Assembly (NCBI GenBank): GCA_964461295.1
Contig: CAYWTX010000130.1
Coordinates: forward strand, 1-8,666
DNA length: 8,666 nt
Source: CAYWTX01 sp964461295
GTDB taxonomy: Bacteria; Planctomycetota; Phycisphaerae; SM23-33
Direction of reading: 5' to 3'
Shown here: piece after piece, positions 1 to 6,579 of the stretch
How the letters are laid out: each line of letters begins with the position of its first letter
Position numbering within the stretch: the stretch's first letter is position 1
Notes under the pieces: generated by a model
Told to the model about the DNA's origin: nothing
The model's database searches: none
The model's input: the letters and a program-made list of their open reading frames with translations, nothing else
Position numbers and translations under genes: made by a program

Positions 1-90
1 GGTCGCCTGCCGATCAGGGACCGCATCCATCGCGTCCGCATGGGCAAGTGGCCCCTCCGCTTGGCGTGCCGGCCCGGCACGGCTGCGTGA
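1..90 (+). CDS. Possible 3' end of a plus-strand gene (partial)
   Basis: The first plus frame is open from the window edge to a TGA at 88-90 and would encode the last 29 residues of a protein running in from the left. Nearly all its codons end in G or C, clearly more than in the other two plus frames, which is the coding signature of this GC-rich genome. The peptide is arginine-rich and resembles no family I know. If real, the gene converges on the minus-strand acetyltransferase that ends at 160. The stretch is short, so chance is a real alternative. Confidence 0.25.
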   Translation, partial: GRLPIRDRIHRVRMGKWPLRLACRPGTAA

Positions 91-98
91 CAGCCGAA

Positions 99-139
99 AC
101 GCCACACCGAGATCCTCTTGTCTGGGCGTCGTGTGGCGT
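99..139 (-). terminator. Candidate hairpin terminator after the minus-strand operon
   Basis: A perfect 9-base inverted repeat, ACGCCACAC at 99-107 and GTGTGGCGT at 131-139, encloses 23 bases. It lies 20 bases beyond the stop of the acetyltransferase gene. Read on the minus strand the stem is followed only by a short T run (TTTC), so it is a weak intrinsic terminator at best. It may also serve the possible plus-strand gene ending at 90. A second small palindrome, GTGCCGG/CCGGCAC, sits at 66-80. Confidence 0.35.
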
Positions 140-159
140 CCCCGTTTCGCTTGCGTTTC

Positions 160-717
160 TCACGCGGCCCGCGGTCCGGCGGTCTTCGCGTACCGCACCG
201 CACGCTGGTCGGCGCCGTGGAAGCGGGTCTCGGTGAACTCCTCGATGAACTGCATGCCCGCCTTTTCCATCACGCGGATCGAGGCCGCGTTGGCGACCAG
301 GGCCGTCGCCTCCACGCGGGGGCAGCCCAACTCGAACGCCCTGGCGATTATTGCGACCGCTCCTTCCGTCGCGTACCCCTTGCCCCAGGCACTTGTCTTC
401 AGCCGCCAGCCGATCAGCAACTCGCCCTGGCCGCCTTCCGCCGGCGGATGCAGATGGAACCAGCCGAGGAACTCGCCGCTGGTCTTCTCCTCGGTCGCGA
501 AGAACCCCAGCCCGCCCAGCCGTTGGTAGCCGGCGATGAAGCTCGGCAGCGTCTTGTCGCGCACGTCGGCAAGGGGAATCGCCACGCCGCCGTTGATGTA
601 CCGCATGACCTCGGCGTCGCCGTGCAGCGCCGCCAGGTCGCCCAGGTCGGCCGGCGTGAACCGCCGCACCGCCAGCCGCCGCGTCTCCACGAAGACAATG
701 CCGTTCCTTGTGCTCAC
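160..717 (-). CDS. GNAT family N-acetyltransferase (RimJ/RimL type)
   Basis: A 185-residue protein predicted to transfer an acetyl group from acetyl-CoA to an amine, either a protein N-terminus or a small molecule. It has the layout of the RimJ/RimL branch of GNAT enzymes. The N-terminal strand 'ETRRLAVRRFTPAD' is at residues 11-24. The acetyl-CoA pyrophosphate-binding segment 'WGKGYATEGA' is at 111-120, preceded by the strand 'LLIGWRL'. A C-terminal 'NAASIRVMEKAGMQF' at 143-157 is typical of the family, in which the asparagine and following helix line the cofactor site. Length is normal. The start is GTG, whose bases overlap the TGA stop of the upstream gene in a GTGA arrangement. That makes it the third gene of the minus-strand operon and probably translationally coupled. 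The substrate cannot be told from the sequence. No signal peptide, so it should be cytosolic. Confidence 0.9.
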   Translation of the reverse strand: MSTRNGIVFVETRRLAVRRFTPADLGDLAALHGDAEVMRYINGGVAIPLADVRDKTLPSFIAGYQRLGGLGFFATEEKTSGEFLGWFHLHPPAEGGQGELLIGWRLKTSAWGKGYATEGAVAIIARAFELGCPRVEATALVANAASIRVMEKAGMQFIEEFTETRFHGADQRAVRYAKTAGPRAA

Positions 718-1400
718 GTCTTGTCCTGGTACTTCCGCTCAAACAGCGTGGGGTCGCGCGGCGCCCGCCGGCCGGGGCACACCTCCCGCGGGCAGAGATG
801 ACAGCTCTCGAAGTTGGTGGCCGTTTCGAACCGGATCCCCGACACGCTCTTGTTGGGAATCATCAGGAAACTGTCGGTCAACCGCACGCCGACGGCGGCC
901 GGGGCGTCGCCCAGCAGCGAAAACAGCGGCCGCTGCTGCTCCATCGGCCAGTCGCTCAAGGACCCGGGGTTCATGTGCGACGAGGGGCCTGGGTGATACC
1001 GCTCATCCACGTGGCGGTTCACGGCCGCAATGGCCGCCCCCAGCGCAGCGGCCTTGATCGCGTCGGCCCAGTACTGCTCCAGCGGGTCGCTCATCGGGCG
1101 TGCCCAGTCGTCCAGTTCGGTCCCACAGGTTGCCGCGTACGCGAAGACGCGATGGGCCGTGGCCAGGTTCACCCGCAGCACGCGGCTGGCGAACTGCACG
1201 CCGCCGATCACCACCGTGTCGCCCTGGCGGCCGTCGACGTACGCCAGCCGGCAGGCCGCCTTCGGCCGCGCGATCGCCGCAGCCTGGTCCGCCATCGCCG
1301 TCACCGCGGCTGCGTCGCCGTCGCACTCCACGTGCAGTCTGCTCAACAGGCCCGCCACGTCCGGCGCGAACGGAATCCTGTTCAGGATTTCAGCGCTCAT
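714..1400 (-). CDS. Stand-alone methionine synthase activation-domain protein (cobalamin reactivation)
   Basis: A 228-residue protein related to the C-terminal, S-adenosylmethionine-binding activation domain of cobalamin-dependent methionine synthase (MetH). In MetH this domain supports reductive remethylation of oxidised cob(II)alamin. Recognisable segments are 'ATCGTELDDWA', 'SSHMNPGSLSDWPMEQQRPL' followed by 'FSLLGD', and 'VRLTDSFLMIPNKSVSGI'. The classical MetH 'GYPACPDH' stretch is not present. The C-terminus instead carries a C-x2-C-x4-C cluster (Cys200, Cys203, Cys208, in 'FESCHLCPREVCPGRRAP') that could bind a metal or iron-sulfur centre. No catalytic MetH module is in the window, so the partner corrinoid protein must be elsewhere. 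I chose the ATG at 1400 because GGAG lies 9 bases upstream; an in-frame ATG at 1418 would add six residues. The start overlaps the HAD gene by 11 bases. Confidence 0.85.
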   Translation of the reverse strand: MSAEILNRIPFAPDVAGLLSRLHVECDGDAAAVTAMADQAAAIARPKAACRLAYVDGRQGDTVVIGGVQFASRVLRVNLATAHRVFAYAATCGTELDDWARPMSDPLEQYWADAIKAAALGAAIAAVNRHVDERYHPGPSSHMNPGSLSDWPMEQQRPLFSLLGDAPAAVGVRLTDSFLMIPNKSVSGIRFETATNFESCHLCPREVCPGRRAPRDPTLFERKYQDKT

Positions 1401-2157
1401 CGCTGCCTTCTCCCTCATGCATCTCCCGCAGGTGGCGATCGAAGGCGGCCTGGTCCAACGGCACGAACGCCTCGTGCTTCCTGAAGAACCGTTCCTTCAT
1501 GCTCTCGCGGGCCAGAAGGCTCACCACCGGCATGCCCACCAGGCGGAAGCATTCCTCGTCCTGCTCGCTGTCGCCGATGTACATCACCTCGCGCGGGTTC
1601 ACGCCGCGCCGCTTGAGCAGTTCGGCCAGCACCGCGGCCTTGTTGTCCGAGAACGCGAACTCAAACGCCTCGCACACGTCGCCGTTCAGGCGGAACTCGT
1701 TGGCCATGATGAAGTCCAGCGGGTAGTGCGCCTCCTCCAGAGCCGCTTCCACGCCGACGCGGCAGCCGGAGGAGATCACCCCGACCGGCACGCCGGTTTC
1801 CTGTCGGAACTTGCGCAGCGGGTCCAGCACGCGACGGTCCAGCTTGTGCGCCACCCGGCGGGCGTAGTGATGCGTGTGCGACTCCAGTTCCGACCGCGGC
1901 AGGCCGTGGATCACCCGCGGATTGACCAGGTCCACCACCTTGCCGATGTACTCCAGCGTGCGTGCGGGATTCAGCCGGGCCATGAAGTACAACCAGTAGC
2001 ACTGGGCGCCCAGCAGGGTCATCTCTCCCATCCGCATGATGTCGCCGTGCCGGGCGGCGCGCCAATACACCCGCCAGCACAGGCCGGCGAAGAACGCCTC
2101 CTCCAGCGTGTCGTGGAAGAGCGTGCCGTTCCAGTCGCAGACAATCATCCGAATCAT
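1390..2157 (-). CDS. HAD superfamily hydrolase (phosphatase-like)
   Basis: A 255-residue protein of the haloacid dehalogenase superfamily, probably a small-molecule phosphatase acting through an aspartyl-phosphate intermediate. Motif I is 'VCDWNGTL' with nucleophile Asp8, but the usual second aspartate (general acid/base) is Asn10. Motif II is 'VISSG' (Ser129/Ser130), motif III is Lys173 in 'SDNKAAVL', and motif IV is 'YIGDSEQDEE' with Asp196 and Asp200. Residues about 17-110 form a helical cap between motifs I and II, as in C1-cap members. It is the first gene of the minus-strand operon and overlaps the cobalamin-reactivation gene by 11 bases. The frame stays open upstream to 2385, but homology-like sequence begins at the ATG at 2157; a second ATG lies at 2148. 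Neither has a clear Shine-Dalgarno sequence. Substrate unknown. Confidence 0.85.
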   Translation of the reverse strand: MIRMIVCDWNGTLFHDTLEEAFFAGLCWRVYWRAARHGDIMRMGEMTLLGAQCYWLYFMARLNPARTLEYIGKVVDLVNPRVIHGLPRSELESHTHHYARRVAHKLDRRVLDPLRKFRQETGVPVGVISSGCRVGVEAALEEAHYPLDFIMANEFRLNGDVCEAFEFAFSDNKAAVLAELLKRRGVNPREVMYIGDSEQDEECFRLVGMPVVSLLARESMKERFFRKHEAFVPLDQAAFDRHLREMHEGEGSDER

Positions 2158-2222
2158 GGGGAGCAACCCGATCCCGTTCAGTCGCCGCCGCCGGCTGGCC
2201 GCCTTCCATCGACGACGCGGAA

Positions 2223-2252
2223 ATCGTAACGCAAGCCGCCGGCGCCCTGCAA
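2223..2252 (-). promoter_or_regulatory. Candidate promoter of the HAD/cobalamin/GNAT operon
   Basis: On the minus strand TTGCAG (2247-2252) and TACGAT (2223-2228) are spaced by 18 bases. They partly match the sigma-70 -35 and -10 boxes. A start near 2216 would give a leader of about 60 bases before the HAD gene. Matches of this quality occur by chance, so this is only a candidate. Confidence 0.3.
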
Positions 2253-2380
2253 AGGGAATCGGCCTCGGCTGGAGGCACGTGTGCGAGTGGTTCCCGCGGC
2301 GGCAAATCGCCATCGCCCCCTTCGCATGGAGGGGCGGACAGGGGGCGGACAAGGCTCTGGCGGGGGAGTTGCCGGAGCGA

Positions 2381-2386
2381 TACAAT
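2381..2386 (+). promoter_or_regulatory. Candidate -10 box upstream of the glycosidase gene
   Basis: TACAAT differs from the TATAAT consensus at one position and lies about 80 bases before the glycosidase start, in the 307-base region between divergent genes. I see no convincing -35 box at the right distance (TTGCCG at 2369 is too close). The rest of 2158-2464 shows only GC-rich sequence and the glycosidase ribosome binding site. Confidence 0.25.
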
Positions 2387-2449
2387 CACCGCTTCGCGCC
2401 GCCGGGCTGTGTCGGCCAGGCGGCTGTCGAGTTACTCCACGACAAGAGC

Positions 2450-2455
2450 AAGGAG
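2450..2455 (+). promoter_or_regulatory. Ribosome binding site fixing the glycosidase start
   Basis: AAGGAG lies 9 bases before the ATG at 2465. It decides the start, since the reading frame is open back to 2036 through sequence antisense to the HAD gene. The chosen start also begins a clear signal peptide. Confidence 0.75.
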
Positions 2456-2464
2456 AAGATCGCC

Positions 2465-5173
2465 ATGTCAGGTGCGATGCGGTTTGCCGCTGGAATACTT
2501 CCCGCTTTCCTGGTCGCCGTCGCCGTGAGTGCGCCGGCCGCGGGCGACGACGCCGCGCCCGCCACGCTGAGGAGCGTGACCGGCGGGCCGACGCTGGAAG
2601 GCAAGAAGGTCTCGCTGGACCTCGGCGCCAAGCGCGCCAACTGGACTCACGGCAAGTGGGAAATCCTCGATCTGGACAAACCCATCGACCTGAGCCGCTT
2701 CGGCAGCGTGCGGGTGACGATCAGCACCGACAAGCCTCGCGGCGACGTCGGCGTCACCGTCGCGATCAAGGAGAACGACGGCTCGTGGCTGTCCTGCCCG
2801 TGGACCGTCGACCTCACGCAGGCCGTCAACGCCGGCACGGCCCGGTTCGACGACTTCAGCGTTATGTCGTTCCACGCCCCCGCGGGCGGCAGCGACAAGG
2901 ACGAGAACGACCGCCTCGATCCCAAGCACACCAAGGCCCTCGCCGTCGGCATCGTCAACCCGATGGGCGTCGGCGTCGTCAACTTCACGATCGAAAAGAT
3001 CGAGTTCCTCCCGGCCGCGGCGCCCGAGACGGCCGCTCTGCCGGTCCACGTGACCGGCAAGTTGCTGGAGGTGAACGGCACGAAGGTTCTGCCGGCCGGA
3101 GTGTTCGGCTGCTTCTATCTCGAGCAGATGGAGGCTCGCACGAAGCAGTGGGTGGAAATCGACGGCAAGCAGTACATCGTCCACGACAACCTCGCCGAAG
3201 TGGGCGGCAAGCCGTACCTCGTCGCCTGGCCCGAGCCCGGCAGTCCCGGCCGCATCGCCGTCGGCGACAAGAACTACGACGTACAGTTCGAGATGACGAA
3301 GGTCCAGCGGTCGGAGATCTTCCGGCTGTGCAGCGACCGGAAGATCAACTTCGGCATCTACCAGAGCAAGCCCTTGCACGGTGACGCTTCCCATCCCATC
3401 TACATCAACTGCGCCGGCGACCGCGGGCAGGTCAACCCGCGATTCAGCGACCCAACGTGGAAGGAGAAGTTCGCCGGAGCGGGCAAGAGCTTCGGCGAGG
3501 CCGTCAAGGCCGACGGCAAACTGACGTATGTCGAGTTCTGGAACGAGCCGTACCTCAACTGGGCCAACTACAACCGCATCATGTTCAAGCCCGACCTGTT
3601 CGACCAGGGCAAGGCCGAGGAAGGCAAGAACGTCTGCCTGAAGTCCACCGGCGAGGAAGTGCCCTTCCTGAAGTGGACCAGGGACTTCACCAAGCCGGTC
3701 TACCAGTGGACCACCAGCCTCCAGGAGTGGCGCCGCGGCAAGGATGACAAGGGCCAGCCGGGCATGAAGATGCACGCCGCGCCCTTCATGCAGCGGGCCA
3801 AGGCGGTGACGGCGCAGGCCGCCAAGTTCAACCCGCCCGACACCGTGAAGGACGGCGAGAAGTACACCGCGGGCGACGGCAAGACCTACACCGCCTACAC
3901 GCCGTGGCACGTCCACGACGAATCGCAGTTCACGCACTGGTCGGCCCGCGGGCTGGTCATGCCCTACCTCGATACGATGCTCGCCTACTACACGCCGCTG
4001 CGCGAGGCGGCGGGCGACAAGGCCGTCCTCATCGCCGGCTGGTGCCACCGCCCCAGCGAGGACCACTGGGCCGCGTGGGACATCCTCTACAAGCCGGTGG
4101 TGGACGCGGGCATCAAGATCATCGACGCCCTCAACGACCACGACTACGGCGGCAACGCCATCAACATGCCCACCAACTACGAAGTCGCCTGCGCGTACTC
4201 CGTCACCAAGTACGGCAAACCGCTCACCTTCTACAATACCGAGTGCAGCCTGGCCGCCGACCCCAGCGTCACCGGCGAGGACGGAGCGATCTCCAGCGAC
4301 GCCCTCAGGTTCCGCTGGTTCAGCCGCAAGTGCGCCAGCGCCCTGGACTTCGTGCCCGACAAGGCCCGCCTCTTCATGCACTTCGGCACCGGGCAGAACT
4401 TCTGGTCCGACCTCGGCGAGGGGGTGGCCGCCGCCGCCATGCGGAACGTCCGCGGGCGGCTCGTCCAGACCATCAAGGCCGACGACCGCCTCTACGCCGT
4501 CGCATGCGTCGACGGGACCGATGCCATGGTCCCCCGGCCGGCGTTCATGCCGCAGCGGCAGGAGTTGGTCGTCCTGGTCGTCAATGACCACCCGACGACG
4601 CGCGACGTGGACCTGACGGTCGACGCCCCCGCCGGAACCAAGTTCGCATGGGGGTACGCCAAGGTGTCGCGCATCGACTGGTCGCGCGGCCTGCCCCTGG
4701 TGACCACGCGGATGCTCACCTCCGACGGCGCCACCTGCAAGTTCAAGCAGGCTGTCGAGCCGGGCACCCCGCTCATCCTCACCCTCCCCCTTCAGGGCGA
4801 AGTGAAGGCCGACGCGCCTGCCGCGGCCGTGCGAAAGCAGTTCTTCGGCGACGCCATCATCAAGGAAGTGACCGGCAAGGGGCCCATCGAGCAGAAGGTG
4901 GAGCTCAAGGGCGTGGACCTGGCGAAGGTGAAGCGGGCGTGGGTGAAGCTCGTCACCGAGCGGCTCGCCGAGGGCGAGGGGCTCGTGACCGTCAACGGCA
5001 GGGACCTGCCCATCGGATCGGCGATGACGCCGGAGAATACATCCTACATCCGCATCGTGCAGGTGGCGCCGGCTGACCTGAAGGCGGTCAACGAGCTGAA
5101 GTTCCACACCGCCAAGGCGACCGACGCGGGCTACTTCCTGGGCATGTGCAGCATCGAGGTCGAGATGGAGTAA
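2465..5173 (+). CDS. Secreted multidomain glycoside hydrolase, clan GH-A-like
   Basis: A 902-residue protein predicted to be exported and to cleave a polysaccharide or oligosaccharide. Residues 1-27 look like a signal peptide: short basic N-region, hydrophobic 'ILPAFLVAVAVSA', then small residues 'APAAG' as cleavage site. Residues about 28-190 look like a beta-sandwich of the carbohydrate-binding or CIA30-like kind ('IDLSRFGSVRVTISTD'). Residues about 195-690 hold the probable TIM-barrel catalytic region. 'VEFWNEPYLNW' gives Glu361 as the likely acid/base, in the Asn-Glu-Pro context typical of clan GH-A. 'TFYNTECSLAAD' gives Glu593 as the likely nucleophile, after 'DHDYGG'. Two further beta-rich regions follow, about 695-785 ('ELVVLVVNDHP') and 790-902. 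The architecture recalls GH39 or GH86 (agarase/porphyranase) enzymes, but I cannot assign a family or substrate. No anchor is visible. It may be co-transcribed with the aminotransferase 147 bases downstream. Confidence 0.8.
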   Translation: MSGAMRFAAGILPAFLVAVAVSAPAAGDDAAPATLRSVTGGPTLEGKKVSLDLGAKRANWTHGKWEILDLDKPIDLSRFGSVRVTISTDKPRGDVGVTVAIKENDGSWLSCPWTVDLTQAVNAGTARFDDFSVMSFHAPAGGSDKDENDRLDPKHTKALAVGIVNPMGVGVVNFTIEKIEFLPAAAPETAALPVHVTGKLLEVNGTKVLPAGVFGCFYLEQMEARTKQWVEIDGKQYIVHDNLAEVGGKPYLVAWPEPGSPGRIAVGDKNYDVQFEMTKVQRSEIFRLCSDRKINFGIYQSKPLHGDASHPIYINCAGDRGQVNPRFSDPTWKEKFAGAGKSFGEAVKADGKLTYVEFWNEPYLNWANYNRIMFKPDLFDQGKAEEGKNVCLKSTGEEVPFLKWTRDFTKPVYQWTTSLQEWRRGKDDKGQPGMKMHAAPFMQRAKAVTAQAAKFNPPDTVKDGEKYTAGDGKTYTAYTPWHVHDESQFTHWSARGLVMPYLDTMLAYYTPLREAAGDKAVLIAGWCHRPSEDHWAAWDILYKPVVDAGIKIIDALNDHDYGGNAINMPTNYEVACAYSVTKYGKPLTFYNTECSLAADPSVTGEDGAISSDALRFRWFSRKCASALDFVPDKARLFMHFGTGQNFWSDLGEGVAAAAMRNVRGRLVQTIKADDRLYAVACVDGTDAMVPRPAFMPQRQELVVLVVNDHPTTRDVDLTVDAPAGTKFAWGYAKVSRIDWSRGLPLVTTRMLTSDGATCKFKQAVEPGTPLILTLPLQGEVKADAPAAAVRKQFFGDAIIKEVTGKGPIEQKVELKGVDLAKVKRAWVKLVTERLAEGEGLVTVNGRDLPIGSAMTPENTSYIRIVQVAPADLKAVNELKFHTAKATDAGYFLGMCSIEVEME

Positions 5174-5247
5174 GCCGAACACCACCCGCGGCATGGTTCG
5201 GGAAACGCCGCTTCCTTGTGGCACAACTCTCCAGAGCTGTGGATTCC

Positions 5248-5287
5248 GGCCGAGCGACACGCGACCGCAAGCGGCCCGGTCTCGGCC
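5248..5287 (+). other. Branched inverted repeat before the aminotransferase gene
   Basis: GGCCGAG (5248-5254) and CTCGGCC (5281-5287) form a perfect 7-base stem. The 26-base interior contains a second small stem, CCGC-AA-GCGG at 5265-5274. It lies in the 147-base gap between two plus-strand genes, 33 bases before the ATG. It could be an attenuating or terminating hairpin after the glycosidase gene, or leader structure of the aminotransferase mRNA. It has no T run. Chance is possible in GC-rich DNA. Confidence 0.3.
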
Positions 5288-5320
5288 CCCGTTTCCGGCG
5301 TATCGAAAGGATGTAACGAC

Positions 5321-6424
5321 ATGCAGGTTCCGTTGCTGGATCTCAAGGCGCAGTACGCCACGATTCGCGATGAAGTGATGGCCGCCGTCGCGGCCGTGCT
5401 CGACAGCCAGCTCTGCTGCAACGGCCCGGCCGTGCGCGAACTGGAGAAGCAGGTCGCCGCCCACAGCGGCTGTGAGGCCGCGCTGGGCCTGTCCAGCGGA
5501 ACCGACGCGCTGCTGGTGAGCCTGATGGCGCTGGACATCGGCCCCGGCGACGAAGTGATCGTGCCGACGTTCACGTTCTTCGGCACGGCCGGGGCCATCT
5601 GGCGCACCGGGGCCAAGCCCGTGTTCGCCGACATCGAGCCCGACACGTTCAACATCGACCCGGCGAGGATCGAGCCGCTGATCACCCGTCGCACCAAGGC
5701 GATCATGCCGGTGCACCTGTTCGGCCAGATGGCCGAGATGGACGCGATCATGGACATCGCCCGCCGCGGCGGGTTGCACGTCATCGAGGACGCCGCCCAG
5801 TCCATCGGCGCCACCTACAAGGGGCGCAAGGCGGGGTCCATCGGCACGGTCGGGTGCCTGAGCTTCTACCCCACCAAGAACCTCGGCGCGATGGGCGACG
5901 CGGGGGCCGTCGTCTGCCAGGACAAGGCCCTGGCAGAGCGGATGGCCTGTATCCGCAACCACGGGCAGGGGCAGACGTACATCCACGAGGTCGTCGGCGG
6001 CAACTTCCGCATGGACTCCGTCCAGGCGGCCGTGCTGAGCGTCAAGCTGCGGCGGCTGGAGGAGTGGTCGGCCGCGCGGGTCGCCCACGCCGCGCGGTAC
6101 AACGAGAAACTCGCCGGCGTGAAGGGCCTGGTCACGCCGACGGTGCGGGCCTACAACGGCTCGATCTACAACCAGTACGTGATCCGCTCGCCGCGGCGCG
6201 ACGAGATGAAGAAGTTCCTGGCTGACAGCGGCATCGCCTCGGGCGTGTACTACCCGCTCAGCCTGCACCAGCAGCAGTGCTTCGCCTCGCTGGGCTACAG
6301 GGAGGGCGACTTCCCCGTCTCCGAGCAGGCGGCGCGCGAGGTGCTCGCCCTGCCCGTCCACCCCGAGCTCACCGGCGAGCAGATCGACTACGTGGCGGCC
6401 AAGGTCCGCGAGTTCCTGGCGTAA
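5321..6424 (+). CDS. DegT/DnrJ/EryC1/StrS family sugar aminotransferase
   Basis: A 367-residue PLP-dependent fold-type I aminotransferase that probably aminates a keto group on a nucleotide-activated sugar, with glutamate as usual donor, for cell-surface polysaccharide or glycan synthesis. The N-terminus 'MQVPLLDLKAQYATI' is classic for the family. 'GLSSGTDAL' binds the PLP phosphate. 'VIEDAAQSIGA' supplies Asp157, which contacts the pyridine nitrogen, and Gln160. 'SFYPTKNLGAMGDAGAVV' supplies Lys186 for the internal aldimine. Later segments 'NHGQGQTYIHEVVGGNFRMD' and 'YYPLSLHQQQCF' are also typical. Length is normal. The frame is open further upstream, but the ATG at 5321 starts the conserved sequence and has GAAAGG about 10 bases before it. 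It is cytosolic. The exact sugar substrate is not determinable; WbpE-like enzymes are the nearest type I recognise. Confidence 0.93.
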   Translation: MQVPLLDLKAQYATIRDEVMAAVAAVLDSQLCCNGPAVRELEKQVAAHSGCEAALGLSSGTDALLVSLMALDIGPGDEVIVPTFTFFGTAGAIWRTGAKPVFADIEPDTFNIDPARIEPLITRRTKAIMPVHLFGQMAEMDAIMDIARRGGLHVIEDAAQSIGATYKGRKAGSIGTVGCLSFYPTKNLGAMGDAGAVVCQDKALAERMACIRNHGQGQTYIHEVVGGNFRMDSVQAAVLSVKLRRLEEWSAARVAHAARYNEKLAGVKGLVTPTVRAYNGSIYNQYVIRSPRRDEMKKFLADSGIASGVYYPLSLHQQQCFASLGYREGDFPVSEQAAREVLALPVHPELTGEQIDYVAAKVREFLA

Positions 6425-6439
6425 GAAAGAGAATCAGCA

Positions 6440-6569
6440 GGGATGAAGGGGATGAAAGGGATGGGAGAGGAATTCCAGAGAGAAAGCGGACGGTGGTGAG
6501 CACGTGTTCACGCCCGTCTGCTCTTGTCCCCAAGTTCTGTTCTCTTATCCCTTTCATCCCCTTCATCCC
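6440..6569. repeat. 130-base inverted repeat between convergent genes
   Basis: Two perfect 23-base arms, 6440-6462 (beginning GGGATGAAGG) and 6547-6569 (its reverse complement, ending CCTTCATCCC), are separated by 84 bases. Each arm is itself built from repeats of a GGGATGAA-like unit. Within the spacer is a second, imperfect palindrome, 6486-6503 against 6504-6521, centred on CACGTG. It pairs over 18 positions with two wobble pairs and two mismatches. The whole could fold as one long two-tiered hairpin. It occupies almost the entire gap between the aminotransferase stop (6424) and the stop of the minus-strand gene (6580). It could therefore end transcription from both sides, or it may be a dispersed palindromic repeat. 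Confidence 0.8.
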
Positions 6570-6579
6570 AGCCTGCTTC

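Noticed and set aside
2036..2464. N-terminal extension of the glycosidase frame back to 2036
   Set aside because: It is antisense to the HAD gene and arginine-rich. The ATG at 2465 has both a ribosome binding site and a signal peptide.
5311..5316. ATGTAA start-stop pair just before the aminotransferase ATG
   Set aside because: GAAAGG abuts it with no spacing, so it is more likely part of the leader around the true Shine-Dalgarno site than a regulatory mini-ORF.
2468..6361. A minus-strand open frame of 1297 codons antisense to both the glycosidase and the aminotransferase
   Set aside because: It lies opposite two confidently identified genes with catalytic motifs. Its translation is a low-complexity mix of G, A, V, D, H and L with no motifs, as expected for the antisense of GC-rich coding sequence.
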